64,000 nt of DNA from Streptomyces sp. NBC_00568 (GCF_026341855.1 NZ_JAPENW010000001.1:1240001-1304000); one strand, 5' to 3'; shown: positions 38,041-47,885, counted from the first letter of the stretch. The notes: generated by a model not told the origin, from the letters alone. Numbers and translations: made by a program.

Positions 38041-40257
38041 TCAGCCCTTGTCCAGGTACTGCTCGCGTTCCTCGTCCAGGAGGGCGTCCAGGGCGGTGCG
38101 CAGACCGGGGAGACCCTGGAGGTCCGGGTCCGCGGCGACGACCGCGGTGGCCTCCTCGCGGGCCTCCGCAATGATCTCCTCGTCGTCGATGACGGCGAGC
38201 ATGCGCAGGGAGGAGCGGACGCCGGACTGGGCCTGGCCGAGGACGTCGCCCTCGCGGCGCTGTTCGAGGTCGATGCGGGAGAGCTCGAAGCCGTCCAGGG
38301 TCGAGGCCACCGCGTTCAGCCGCTGGCGGGCCGGACTCGCCTCGGGCATCTCGGAGACCAGGAGGCAGAGTCCGGCGGCGGAGCCGCGTCCGACGCGGCC
38401 GCGCAGCTGGTGGAGCTGGGAGACGCCGAACCGGTCGGCGTCCATGATCACCATGGCGGTGGCGTTCGGGACGTTCACCCCGACCTCGATCACGGTCGTC
38501 GCGACCAGGACGTGCGTCTCGCCCGCGGCGAAGCGGCGCATGACGGCGTCCTTGTCGTCGGGATGCATACGGCCGTGCAGGACTTCGATCTTGAGCCCCT
38601 GCAGGGGGCCCTTGGCGAGCTGGGCGGCGACGTCGAGGACGGCCAGCGGCGGACGCTTCTCGGCCTCGTCCTCGGGGGACTTCTTCTTGGCGCCCTTCTT
38701 CGGGTCGTCGTCCTCGTCACCGATGCGGGGGCAGACCACGTACGCCTGATGGCCGTTCTCCACTTCCTCGCGCACGCGCTCCCAGGCGCGCGTGAGGAAG
38801 TGCGGTTTGTCCGCGGCCGGGACGACATGGCTGGCGATCGGGGAGCGCCCCGCGGGGAGCTGGTCGAGCACGGAGGTCTCCAGGTCGCCGAAGACCGTCA
38901 TGGCGACCGTGCGCGGGATGGGCGTCGCGGTCATGACCAGCAGGTGCGGGGGCTGCTTGCCCTTGCCGCGCAGGGCGTCGCGCTGCTCGACACCGAAGCG
39001 GTGCTGCTCGTCGACCACGACCAGGCCCAGGTCGTGGAACTGCACCTTGTCCTCGATCAGCGCGTGCGTGCCGATCACGATCCCGGCCTCGCCGGTGACC
39101 AGGTCGAGCAGCGCCTGCCGTCGGCCCGCCGCCCCCATGGAGCCGGTGAGCAGCACGACCTTCGTCGAGTGCTCGGCCCCGCCGAGCATGCCGCCCTCGG
39201 CCAGCTCGCCCATCATCTCGGTGACCGACCGGTGGTGCTGCTGGGCGAGCACTTCGGTGGGCGCGAGCATCGCGGCCTGCCCACCGGCGTCGACCACGGC
39301 GAGCATGGCGCGCAGGGCCACCATTGTCTTCCCGCTTCCGACCTCTCCCTGGAGCAGCCGGTGCATCGGGTGCTCGGTGGCGAGGCCGTCGAAGATCTCC
39401 TTGGAGACCTTCCGCTGGCCCTCGGTGAGGGTGAAGGGGAGCTTGGCGTCGAAGGCCGTCAGCAGGCCGTCGGGGCGGGGGACGCGGGCGACGGCGGGGA
39501 GCTGGGCGTCGGCGTGGCGGCGGCGGGCCAGGGCGACCTGGAGGACGAAGGCCTCGTCCCACTTGAGGCGTGCGCGGGCGTCGTGGATGTCCGCCTTGGT
39601 GTGCGGACGGTGGATCTTGAGGAGGGCCTCGGGGAGCGTGACCAGGCCGCGGCCGTCCCGCAGCGAGTCCGGGAGGGGGTCGACCGCCTCCTGGGCGTTC
39701 GGCAGCACCGTCTGCACGGACTTGGCGATCTTCCAGGACTCCAGCTTGGCGGTGGCCGGGTAGATCGGGATGAGGGCGCCCGCCCAGCTGTCGACGCTCT
39801 CCGCGGCCTCGTCGCCCTCGCCGCGCAGCAGTTCGTAGGCCGGGTGGGCGAGCTGGAGGCGGCGGTTGAAGACGGAGACCTTGCCGGAGAACATCGCGCG
39901 GGTGCCGGGCAGCAGGTCCTTGTGGGGCTTGTGCACGCCATGCCCGAAGAAGACCAGCTGGAGGCGGCCGCTGCCGTCCGTGATGGTGACTTCGAGGCGC
40001 TGGCCCTTGCCGCGGGGCGCCTTGGAGGAGGCGAAGGTGTGCAGGCGCGCGTCGGCGACCTGGGCGACCACCGTCACGTGCTCGTCCATCGGCAGGTCGG
40101 CTAGGTGCGTGAGCTGCCCGCGCTCCTCGTATCTGCGGGGATAGTGGTGCAGCAGGTCGCCGACGGTGTGCAGGCCGAGATGCTCGGCCATCACCTTCGC
40201 GGTGGCGGGACCGAGCGCCTTCTTCAGTGGTTCTTCGAGCACGGGCACGAGATCCAT
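38041..40257 (-). CDS. recG: ATP-dependent DNA helicase RecG
   Basis: Superfamily 2 helicase that remodels stalled forks and Holliday junctions. The 738-residue protein has the N-terminal wedge/OB domain, Walker A GEVGSGKTMVAL, the DEQH box in VVVDEQHRFGVEQRD, and motif VI QLRGRVGRGSAAG. A Lys/Glu-rich insert (EDDDPKKGAKKKSPEDEA) lies in the helicase domain. Start MDLVPVLEEPLKKALG at 40257 fits homologues; an earlier ATG at 40278 is possible. It precedes rsmD. The divergent HSP90-like gene begins 168 bp upstream. Confidence 0.94.
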   Translation of the reverse strand: MDLVPVLEEPLKKALGPATAKVMAEHLGLHTVGDLLHHYPRRYEERGQLTHLADLPMDEHVTVVAQVADARLHTFASSKAPRGKGQRLEVTITDGSGRLQLVFFGHGVHKPHKDLLPGTRAMFSGKVSVFNRRLQLAHPAYELLRGEGDEAAESVDSWAGALIPIYPATAKLESWKIAKSVQTVLPNAQEAVDPLPDSLRDGRGLVTLPEALLKIHRPHTKADIHDARARLKWDEAFVLQVALARRRHADAQLPAVARVPRPDGLLTAFDAKLPFTLTEGQRKVSKEIFDGLATEHPMHRLLQGEVGSGKTMVALRAMLAVVDAGGQAAMLAPTEVLAQQHHRSVTEMMGELAEGGMLGGAEHSTKVVLLTGSMGAAGRRQALLDLVTGEAGIVIGTHALIEDKVQFHDLGLVVVDEQHRFGVEQRDALRGKGKQPPHLLVMTATPIPRTVAMTVFGDLETSVLDQLPAGRSPIASHVVPAADKPHFLTRAWERVREEVENGHQAYVVCPRIGDEDDDPKKGAKKKSPEDEAEKRPPLAVLDVAAQLAKGPLQGLKIEVLHGRMHPDDKDAVMRRFAAGETHVLVATTVIEVGVNVPNATAMVIMDADRFGVSQLHQLRGRVGRGSAAGLCLLVSEMPEASPARQRLNAVASTLDGFELSRIDLEQRREGDVLGQAQSGVRSSLRMLAVIDDEEIIAEAREEATAVVAADPDLQGLPGLRTALDALLDEEREQYLDKG

Positions 40258-40424
40258 TGCACACCACAGCACTGACATTGCCGTATACGTCCTGCAAATC
40301 CGCTGGTCAGACGGCTCGTTCCGGGCCTAGGATGACGCGCTCCGGCCCTCTTCGCGGTCACCGTCCCCCGGGACCGCCCGACCCCGCGCCGTCGCCCGTC
40401 CCCCCACCCACCGGCGCAGCGACG

Positions 40425-42263
40425 ATGGACTCCCAGACCTCACAGCCGTCCCAGGCCTCCCCGCCACCCCATACGTTCCAGGTCGACCTGCGCGGTCTGG
40501 TCGACCTGCTCTCCCATCACCTCTACTCCAGCCCCAAGGTCTATCTGCGCGAACTGCTGCAGAACGCCGTCGACGCGATCACCGCGCGGCGCGCCGAGCA
40601 GCCGGACGCCCCTGCCACGGTGCGCCTGTGCGCCGAGGGCGGCGCCCTGCGCGTGGAGGACTCCGGCGTCGGGCTCACCGAGTCCGACGTGCACAGCCTG
40701 CTGGCCACGATCGGCCGCAGTTCCAAGCGGAACGACGGCCTGGAGTCGGCGCGTTCGGACTTCCTCGGCCAGTTCGGCATCGGGTTGCTGGCGTGTTTCG
40801 TCGTCGCCGAGCGCATCCGGGTGGTCAGCCGCAGCGCGCGGACGCCCGACGCGGCGCCCGTCGAGTGGACGGCGGCCGACGACGGCTCGTACACCGTGCG
40901 CACCCTGCCGCACGAGGCGCGCGCCGAACCCGGCACCACCGTGCACCTGGTGGCGCGCGCCGGGGCCGCCGAGTGGCTGAGCGAGGAGCGGGTCCGGTCG
41001 CTGGCGCGCGACTTCGGCGCGCTGCTGCCGTACGACGTGCGGGTCGGCGACGAACCGATCGCGGACCTTCCCGCGCCCTGGGACCGGCCCTATCCGAGTC
41101 CCGCCGGCCGAAGGGTCGCCCTGGCCCGGCACTGCCACGACCTGTTCGGCTTCACTCCGCTGGACTCGATCGACCTGGACGTGCCGCTCGCCGGCGTCCG
41201 GGGCGTGGCCTACGTCCTGCCGTCGGCGGTCAGTCCCGCCCAGCGCGCGAGCCATCGCGTGCACCTGAAGGGCATGCTGCTCACCGAGCGGGCCGAACAG
41301 CTGCTGCCCGACTGGGCGTTCTTCGTGCGCTGCGTCCTCGACACGGACAGTCTGCGGCCCACCGCCTCGCGCGAGTCGCTGTACGAGGACGAGACCCTCG
41401 CCGCCGTACGGGAGGCACTGGGCGAGCGCATCCGATCATGGCTGACGGGCCTCGCGGCGGGCGATCCGGAGCGGCTGGCCGCGTTCCTGTCGGTGCACCA
41501 CCTGGGCGTGAAGTCGCTGGCGCGGCACGACGCGGAGATGCTGCGCACGATGCTGCCGTGGCTGCCCTTCGAGACGACCGACGGACGCCTGTCCCTGGAG
41601 GAGTTCGCGCAGCGGCACCCGGTGGTGCACTTCACGCGGACCGTGGAGGAGTACCGGCAGGTCGCGCCGATCGCCTCCGCGCAGGGCGTCGGGGTCGTCA
41701 ACGGCGGCTACACGTACGACAGCGAGCTGATCGAGGCGTTGCCGGCCGTGCGCCCGGGGACGGTCGTCTCGGAGCTGGACGCGGACACCGTGACGGCTCA
41801 CCTGGACACCGTGGACCCGGCCGAGGAGCTGGCCCTGTCGGCCTTCCTGGGGGCCGCGCGGGCCCGGCTCGACCCGCTGAACTGCGATGTGGTCCTGCGC
41901 GCCTTCCACCCCTTGTCGGTGCCCGCCCTGCATCTGGACGACCGGGCGGCCCGCCACGAGCAGGCGCGCGCGGAAGCCGAGGAGCAGGCGGACGACCTGT
42001 GGGCGGGCATTCTCGGCTCGCTGCGCGGCAGCACCCCGCGCGCGCGGCTGGTCCTCAACCATCTCAACCCGCTGATCCGCAGGATCAGTTCGCTCAGTGA
42101 TCCGGACCTGATCGGCACCGCCACCGAGTCGCTGTACGGACAGGCCCTGCTGATGGCCCAGCGCCCGCTGCGGCCCGCGGACTCGGCGCTCCTCAACCGC
42201 GCCTTCATCGGCCTCCTGGAGTGGGCCACCCACCCCGACCCCGGAAGGGACGACCGCCGATGA
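40425..42263 (+). CDS. HSP90-family chaperone-like ATPase
   Basis: A 612-residue protein with an HSP90-type GHKL ATPase domain. It has the N-box ELLQNAVDA (43-51), the D-box EDSGVG (78-83) and the G-box GQFGIGLLA (115-123). The middle region (FFVRCVLDTDSLRPTASRES) is similar to the HtpG middle domain. The usual HSP90 C-terminal dimerisation part is only partly visible, and there is no MEEVD-type TPR ligand at the end. Actinobacterial HSP90-like proteins of this sort are poorly studied. The next gene, a large TPR protein, overlaps it by 4 nt, which suggests a working pair. Start MDSQTSQPSQ; upstream frame is not needed. Confidence 0.85.
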   Translation: MDSQTSQPSQASPPPHTFQVDLRGLVDLLSHHLYSSPKVYLRELLQNAVDAITARRAEQPDAPATVRLCAEGGALRVEDSGVGLTESDVHSLLATIGRSSKRNDGLESARSDFLGQFGIGLLACFVVAERIRVVSRSARTPDAAPVEWTAADDGSYTVRTLPHEARAEPGTTVHLVARAGAAEWLSEERVRSLARDFGALLPYDVRVGDEPIADLPAPWDRPYPSPAGRRVALARHCHDLFGFTPLDSIDLDVPLAGVRGVAYVLPSAVSPAQRASHRVHLKGMLLTERAEQLLPDWAFFVRCVLDTDSLRPTASRESLYEDETLAAVREALGERIRSWLTGLAAGDPERLAAFLSVHHLGVKSLARHDAEMLRTMLPWLPFETTDGRLSLEEFAQRHPVVHFTRTVEEYRQVAPIASAQGVGVVNGGYTYDSELIEALPAVRPGTVVSELDADTVTAHLDTVDPAEELALSAFLGAARARLDPLNCDVVLRAFHPLSVPALHLDDRAARHEQARAEAEEQADDLWAGILGSLRGSTPRARLVLNHLNPLIRRISSLSDPDLIGTATESLYGQALLMAQRPLRPADSALLNRAFIGLLEWATHPDPGRDDRR

Positions 42264-45200
42264 ACCCGGCCATGGACTTCGACACGCTGCGCCGGGCGAT
42301 GGCGGACAACTACGAGCAGCCGGAGGGGCCGGGCCGCAACGCGCGCGCGGAGCAGCTGCTCGTGGAGGCCGAGAAGCTGAACATCCCGCTCGCCGTCATC
42401 GAGGCGCTCGGGCACCAGCTGAAGGTCTACAACTACAGCTCCGAGAAGGGGAAGATGTTCGTCCCCTTCGCGCGGCTGCTGCGCATGTGGGACGAACGGC
42501 CCGAGGACTTCGACGAGTTCGAGATCCACTCCCTGCACTGGGTCTTCAAGTGGATGTCGGCGGGCATGCTCGACCAGCCGCACGTTCCGCTCGCCTCCAT
42601 AGAGAAGTGGCTCGGCGAGATGGAGCACCGCTACCGTCTCGCCGGCCACTCCGAACGGGCCGTGCGCAGCGCCGAGTTCAGTGTCGCCGCCCACCTGGGC
42701 GACGTGGAGCGCGCCGAGCGGGCGTACACCGCCTGGCTGGCCGCGGACCGCGACTCCATGGCCGACTGCCACGCGTGCGAGCTGCACGGGCAGGGGTGGT
42801 GGCGGGCTGTGCGCGGCGCGGACCCGGAGGCACTGGAGCTGTGGGCGCCGGTCCTGGAGGGCGAGTACACCTGCGCCCATGAGCCGCACACCGTCCTCGC
42901 GTCCTCCCTGCTGCCGCTGCTGCGCCTGGGGCGTGCCGACGAGGCGCGCGCCCACCATCTGCGGGGTTTCCGGCTGGTGCGCGCCATGGAGAGCATGCGC
43001 GGCGCGTACGCGGACCATGTGGAGTTCTGCGCCCTCACCGGCAACGAGGCACGCGCCCTGGAACTGCTCGCGGAGCGCCCGGCCTACTTCACGGACTCCG
43101 GGGACCCGCGCAGCAAGCTGGACTTCATGGCCGTCGTGGCGCTCACGACGGCCCGCCTGACCGCCCTCGGGCTCGGCGGGCAGACGGTTCCCGGGCCCAC
43201 CGGTCGCGTGTGGACCGCGGGGGAACTCGCCGTGCACGCGCGCGGGGAGGCGCTCGCGCTGGCCGGGCGGTTCGACGCCCGCAACGGCACGTCGTACGTC
43301 AGCGAGCGCGCCCGTGCGCGCATGGATCAGACGCCGCTCGTCGACCGGCTGCCCCTGGGTGTGCGCTCAGCGCGCCCGCGGGGCACCGCGCGTCACGCAC
43401 CGTCGACGGCCGCCGCTCCCCTGCCGCAGGCAGGCGCCGAGTCGGCCGGGGCCGCCGGGCCCGGCCTGTCCGAGCTGCTCGTCGAGGCCCGGCGGCTCTC
43501 GGCGCGCCGGAGCCCGGACGCGGTGGAGGCGTGGGCGGCGGTCTCGCGCGCCTCCGAGGGCCACGAGCTGGACGTCCGCGACCGCGCGGAGATCGCCGAT
43601 CACGCGGCGATGGGCCGGGGGCCGCAGGGCGTCGACCTGTTCCACCGGGCCGCCGAGCTGTACGCCGAGGCGGGCGACCCCGGCGAGGCGCTGGCGGCCC
43701 GCGCCCGCGCCGCGTACGTCCACGCGCTGTCCGGCGGGGCCGCGGGAGCCCTGGACACCGTCGCCGAGCTGCGCGAACGGGTGCTGGTCCTCTTCGCGGA
43801 GGGCGGGACGGAGGTGTCGCAGACGGCGTCCGTCCTGGTGGGACGGGCGCGGACGCTGATGCACCGGGTGGACGAGGTGGAGGCCGGGGCGGAGAGCGAG
43901 CCCCTCTCGGGCCCCGGCACCGCCACCGACTCGGAGGGCGACGTCATGGTCGTCGCGGAGGAGGCCGCGCGGGAGCTGCTGGCCCTCGCGGAGCCGCATG
44001 CCGGGGACGACGTGGCACTGGCCTCGCGGGCGGCCGAGGCGTACGCGATGCTCGGGGAGCTCGCGGCGCGCGCCGACGACGCCGAGGCGGCCGCCGAACT
44101 GCTCTCGCGCGCCGTCGAGGGGTTCGTGGCGGCGGGGCTGCCGTGGTTCGCCGTCGAGTACGACTCCCGGCTCGCCGGGATCGCGATGCACCTCGGCGAC
44201 ATGGAGGCGGCGGAGCGGTCGGCGCGGGCCGCGCTGGAGCACGGAGGTTCTTACCTGGAGCCGACCGGCCATGCCCAGTTGCATCTCCGGCTCGCCGAGA
44301 TCCTCGCCTCCACCGGACGGTTCGGCCCCGCCTCGGAGCACGCCCTTGAGTCCGCGCACTGGGCCGACGAAGCGGGCGAGGCCGCCACGCTCGGGGCCTG
44401 GGCCCGTCACCAGCTCGGTGGCTTCCTGCTCCGCCAGGGGCGGTGGGCGGAGGCCGCCGAGATCCTGGAGTCGGCTCTGCCCGATCTGACCGGTGAGATG
44501 CACGGCGACGGCGCGATCGTGCAGACGCGCTGGTGGCTCGGCGACTGCCTCACCGAGCTCGGCGAACACCGCGAGGCGGCCGAGCACTGGCTGCGCGCCG
44601 CGGACATCGCCCGGCACTGGCCCGAGCAGCGCGACCACGCGATGCTGGCGCACCTCGCGGCCGAGGCCCTCGGGCATGCAGGACTGACCGCCCAGGCGGA
44701 TCAGGCGTACGCCCGTGCGGGCGATCTCTGGCGCGAGCTGGGCAACGTCCACGGCCTGGTCCGGGCGCTCCGGGCACGCGCTTGGGCCGCGGCCCGGCTG
44801 GACGAGGGGCTCGACGGGGCGCGGGAGCTGATGGGAGCGGCGGTCCTGGAGTGCGAGTCGGCGGTGGAGGCCCGGGTGTCCGCCGCGGGCTCACCGGACG
44901 ACTCGCCCGAGGCCAGGGACGAGGACGGGACCGGGACCGGGGCCGGGCCGGAGATCAGGGACGAGCACGGACACGGGCGCGAGGCCGGGGACGAGACCGG
45001 GGACGAGGGCGAGGACACGCGTCGCCGTATCGTCGCCGAACTCGGGCACACCCACCGCCAGTTCGGGGATCTGGTGGCCCGCTCCGTGCCGGACGACGCG
45101 GAGGAGGCCGCCGCGCGGGACGCGTTCGAGGAGGCCCTCGGGCACGTCACCCGGGCGATCCCCGTGTTCGGCTCCCTCGGGGACGCCCTGCTCGACGCCC

Positions 45201-45382
45201 GGACGGGTGCCGAGCTGGCGGCCGGCTGGCTGGAGGCCGACCTGGGACGGCACGAGGCCGCGGCGGCGCGCGCACGAGCTGTGCTCGCCGCGTGCGCACG
45301 GCTCGACGGGGAGGCCGCGGAGGCGCGGCGGACCGAGGCCGAGCGGATGCTGGAGCTCATGGAGAGGGCCGGCAAGGCCTGA
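42260..45382 (+). CDS. Large TPR-repeat protein paired with HSP90
   Basis: A 1,040-residue helical repeat protein. Residues 1-370 include a conserved-looking N-terminal domain (RNARAEQLLVEAEKLNIPLA, ALGHQLKVYNYSSEKGKMFV). The rest consists of TPR-like helical pairs. An acidic low-complexity linker (about residues 890-920, DETGDEGED) interrupts the C-terminal part. The ATG at 42260 overlaps the HSP90-like stop codon (ATGA), so expression is coupled. By analogy with eukaryotic HSP90 partners it may be a co-chaperone or client adaptor, but this is inference. A terminator follows. Confidence 0.8.
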   Translation: MNPAMDFDTLRRAMADNYEQPEGPGRNARAEQLLVEAEKLNIPLAVIEALGHQLKVYNYSSEKGKMFVPFARLLRMWDERPEDFDEFEIHSLHWVFKWMSAGMLDQPHVPLASIEKWLGEMEHRYRLAGHSERAVRSAEFSVAAHLGDVERAERAYTAWLAADRDSMADCHACELHGQGWWRAVRGADPEALELWAPVLEGEYTCAHEPHTVLASSLLPLLRLGRADEARAHHLRGFRLVRAMESMRGAYADHVEFCALTGNEARALELLAERPAYFTDSGDPRSKLDFMAVVALTTARLTALGLGGQTVPGPTGRVWTAGELAVHARGEALALAGRFDARNGTSYVSERARARMDQTPLVDRLPLGVRSARPRGTARHAPSTAAAPLPQAGAESAGAAGPGLSELLVEARRLSARRSPDAVEAWAAVSRASEGHELDVRDRAEIADHAAMGRGPQGVDLFHRAAELYAEAGDPGEALAARARAAYVHALSGGAAGALDTVAELRERVLVLFAEGGTEVSQTASVLVGRARTLMHRVDEVEAGAESEPLSGPGTATDSEGDVMVVAEEAARELLALAEPHAGDDVALASRAAEAYAMLGELAARADDAEAAAELLSRAVEGFVAAGLPWFAVEYDSRLAGIAMHLGDMEAAERSARAALEHGGSYLEPTGHAQLHLRLAEILASTGRFGPASEHALESAHWADEAGEAATLGAWARHQLGGFLLRQGRWAEAAEILESALPDLTGEMHGDGAIVQTRWWLGDCLTELGEHREAAEHWLRAADIARHWPEQRDHAMLAHLAAEALGHAGLTAQADQAYARAGDLWRELGNVHGLVRALRARAWAAARLDEGLDGARELMGAAVLECESAVEARVSAAGSPDDSPEARDEDGTGTGAGPEIRDEHGHGREAGDETGDEGEDTRRRIVAELGHTHRQFGDLVARSVPDDAEEAAARDAFEEALGHVTRAIPVFGSLGDALLDARTGAELAAGWLEADLGRHEAAAARARAVLAACARLDGEAAEARRTEAERMLELMERAGKA

Positions 45383-45385
45383 GGT

Positions 45386-45414
45386 GCGGGGGCGCGGAGT
45401 CTCCGCGCCCCCGC
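45386..45414 (+). terminator. HSP90-TPR operon terminator
   Basis: A 13-14 bp GC stem (45386-45399 with 45401-45414) with a tiny loop lies directly after the TPR gene stop codon. Confidence 0.8.
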
Positions 45415-45505
45415 CATCGGAGTGCACGGCGCGGAGGTCCCGACGGCGCCGGAATCCACATCGCCACCCCGGCCGGCCAGGTCCGCACGTCTCCGAGGTC
45501 ACGGC

Positions 45506-45800
45506 CCTCGGTCCCAGCCTCACGGCCCACCGCTGGCAAGACCCCTGCCGCACCGAACTCCAAGAATCGCAGCCCCACCCCTACCGACCCTCCGCGCCTT
45601 CCCACAACCACGAACCTCGGTCCCAAGCCTCAAGGCCCATCGCCGGCAGAGGCCCCGGCCACGCCGAAAACCACGAATCCGCAGCCCACCCCTACCGACC
45701 ACCTCCGCGCCTTCCCGCAACCACGGCCCTCGGTCCCGAGTCTCACGGCCCACCGGCGGCGGAGACCCCGGTCGCGCCGAATGGCACGCCGCCGGCGCTG
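45506..45800. repeat. Tandem repeats of about 110 bp
   Basis: Three imperfect copies of a unit starting CCTCGGTCCC begin at 45506, 45615 and 45728 (109 and 113 bp apart; the third is partial). Shared blocks include CTCGGTCCC, TCA(C/A)GGCCCA, CACCCCTACCGACC and CGCGCCTTCCC. They fill the 463-bp gap between the TPR gene and the LysR gene; the rest of that gap holds only the operon terminator. They do not seem to code. Origin and role are unknown. Confidence 0.8.
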
Positions 45801-45845
45801 ACGCCGGTGTCCGCTGTTTCGGGATCACGGGCCTCGGGGGCAGGC

Positions 45846-46787
45846 CTATGGCGGGCCGGTGGCGGAAGTCCCGGTGGTGTCGGCGTCCTCGTCGCCGCCG
45901 CGGATCGTCTCGGCGGCGCGGCGCAGTTCGTCGAGCACCGTCCGTACGGCCTTCCGTGCCACGCGTTCGGGGCGGTGGAGCACGTCGATGCGCCGTACGG
46001 CGTGGACCCCGCTGAGCGGTCTGAGGACCAGGGCGGGATGCGGGCGCGTGGTCCAGCGGGGCATCAGGGCGAGCCCGCCTCCCGCGGCGACCGTCTCCGC
46101 GACGACCGCGAATTCGTTGATGCGGTGGACGATGTCGAGCCGCCGGTTCGCGGCGGTCGCGATGGCGTCGATGGTGGCCATCAGCGGGAAGCCGTCGTGC
46201 ACGGTGATCCAGGGCCGGTCCGCGACATCACGCGGGGTCAGGCGCTCGTGCCGGGCCAGCGGGTGGTCGGCGGGCATGGCGACGTCGAGCGGTTCGCGCA
46301 GCAGCGTGGTGGCGGTGACGGTGCGCGGCCAGGGCGGCGCCTGCGCGAGGTGATGGGCGAGTACGAGGTCGTAGTCCCGCGTCAGCCGGGGGAAGTGGTC
46401 CTGCGCGACGTCCTCGTCGGCGAGCAGGAGCCGCGGGTCCCCGGCGGCCCGGCCGCGCAGCAGGACCGGGAAGAACGTGGAGGCCGCGCTGTGGAAGGCC
46501 GCCACCGACACGTCTCCGGCCGGCTCGTCGACGAACTCGTCGACGGTGTGCCGTGCCCGGGCGAGGGCGGTCTCCACCTCGATCGCCGCACCGGCCAGCG
46601 CCCGCCCGGCGTCGGTCAGCGCCAGCCGCCGTCCGTCGCGTTCGGTGAGCGGGACGGGGATCGAGCGCTGCAGCAGCCGGAGTTGCTGCGAGATCGCCGA
46701 GGGTGTCATCAGCAGCGCCTCCGCCACGGCGGTGACACTTCCCAGCTCACCGAGTTCCCGCAAGATCCGTAGCTGCCGCTCGTTCAC
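45846..46787 (-). CDS. LysR-family transcriptional regulator
   Basis: A 313-residue LysR regulator. The N-terminal helix-turn-helix lies in LGSVTAVAEALLMTPSAISQ followed by QLRLLQRSIPVPL, and the effector-binding domain follows. It is divergent from an EamA transporter gene, separated by 60 bp containing a GCTTAAAAGC palindrome (46805-46814), so it probably controls that transporter and itself. The inducer is unknown. Confidence 0.9.
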   Translation of the reverse strand: MNERQLRILRELGELGSVTAVAEALLMTPSAISQQLRLLQRSIPVPLTERDGRRLALTDAGRALAGAAIEVETALARARHTVDEFVDEPAGDVSVAAFHSAASTFFPVLLRGRAAGDPRLLLADEDVAQDHFPRLTRDYDLVLAHHLAQAPPWPRTVTATTLLREPLDVAMPADHPLARHERLTPRDVADRPWITVHDGFPLMATIDAIATAANRRLDIVHRINEFAVVAETVAAGGGLALMPRWTTRPHPALVLRPLSGVHAVRRIDVLHRPERVARKAVRTVLDELRRAAETIRGGDEDADTTGTSATGPP

Positions 46788-46847
46788 CTGGTCATTGTAG
46801 TGATGCTTAAAAGCTGTTGAAGAACTTCGCTCTGGGCTTCACGGTCG

Positions 46848-47795
46848 ATGTGGGGAAGCGTGTGGGGCGTGTCCCGAGTCCGCAGCACTGACGCAGTGCT
46901 CCTCCTTGTCGCCGCCGTCTGGGGTTCCAGCTATCTGGCCGCGAAGACCGCCACTTCGGCGCTCCCCGTCCTGCTCGTCCTGTTCGCGCGGTACGGCATC
47001 TCGGCCGTCGCCTGCCTCGCCCTCGTCGCCGCCCGGCGCCGAACCCGGCGCTTCACGCGCGACGAGCTCGGTGTGGGGGCGGTACTGGGCGTCACGCAGG
47101 CAGCCGTCCTGGTGCTGGAGACGTACGGTGTCGCGCACACCAGCGCGGCGAACGCGGGCCTGATCATCAGCCTCACCGTCGTCATCACCCCGCTGCTGGA
47201 CCGCACGGCCGGTGGGAGGGGGCTGCCCCCGCGCTACTTCGCCGCCACCGGCCTGTGTCTCGTGGCCGTCGGACTCCTGATGTCCGGCAGCGGCTTCCAC
47301 TCGCCCCGGATCGGTGACCTGCTGATGCTCGCCGCCGCACTGGTCCGCGCGGCCCACGTCGCCCTCGTGGGACGGCTCACCGCCCGTCGCTCCGTACGGC
47401 CGTTGCACGTCACGACGGTGCAGACGGTCGTCGGCACCGTCCTGTTCGCGGTGCCCGTCGCCGGCATCCTGCCGGCACTGGGCGGGATCGACGCGGCGGG
47501 CTGGTCGCAGCTCCTCTATCTCGCCCTGTTCTGCAGCGTGTTCGCCTTCCTCGCCCAGACCTGGGCGGTGCAGCGCGGTTCCGCCAGCCGGGCCAGTCTG
47601 CTGCTGGGCACCGAACCGGTCTGGGCCGTCGCGGTCGGCATCGGTCTGGGCGGCGAACACCTCACGGTCCTCACCGCTCTCGGTGCCGCGCTCATGGTCG
47701 CCGGAACCTACTGGGGGCAGGCCGTCGAACGCGCCCACCGGACCGCCGGGACCAAGGAGGTCCCCCACCGGACCCCGGCCCCCGCGAGCGTCTGA
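46848..47795 (+). CDS. EamA/DMT-family transporter
   Basis: A drug/metabolite-type exporter of about 315 residues with ten predicted membrane helices and two EamA repeats (LLLVAAVWGSSYLAAKTATS and RIGDLLMLAAALVRAAHVAL). The start is uncertain: ATG at 46848, or GTG at 46860 or 46869, the last with GGGGAAG at a usable distance. The substrate is unknown. It is divergent from a LysR gene and converges on the DAK/FakA-like gene. Confidence 0.87.
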   Translation: MWGSVWGVSRVRSTDAVLLLVAAVWGSSYLAAKTATSALPVLLVLFARYGISAVACLALVAARRRTRRFTRDELGVGAVLGVTQAAVLVLETYGVAHTSAANAGLIISLTVVITPLLDRTAGGRGLPPRYFAATGLCLVAVGLLMSGSGFHSPRIGDLLMLAAALVRAAHVALVGRLTARRSVRPLHVTTVQTVVGTVLFAVPVAGILPALGGIDAAGWSQLLYLALFCSVFAFLAQTWAVQRGSASRASLLLGTEPVWAVAVGIGLGGEHLTVLTALGAALMVAGTYWGQAVERAHRTAGTKEVPHRTPAPASV

Positions 47796-47885
47796 TCAGC
47801 CCGCCCGGCGTCTCGTGGCCGGCACGACGGAGACCGGCTCCGGTCACCGGCCGCCGGGCGGCGTCCCGCAGCCGCTACTCGACCG

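Noticed and set aside
45520..45828. Minus frames within the 110-bp repeats
   Set aside because: Reading frame differs between repeat copies (109 and 113 bp periods), so no repeat-coded protein is conserved.
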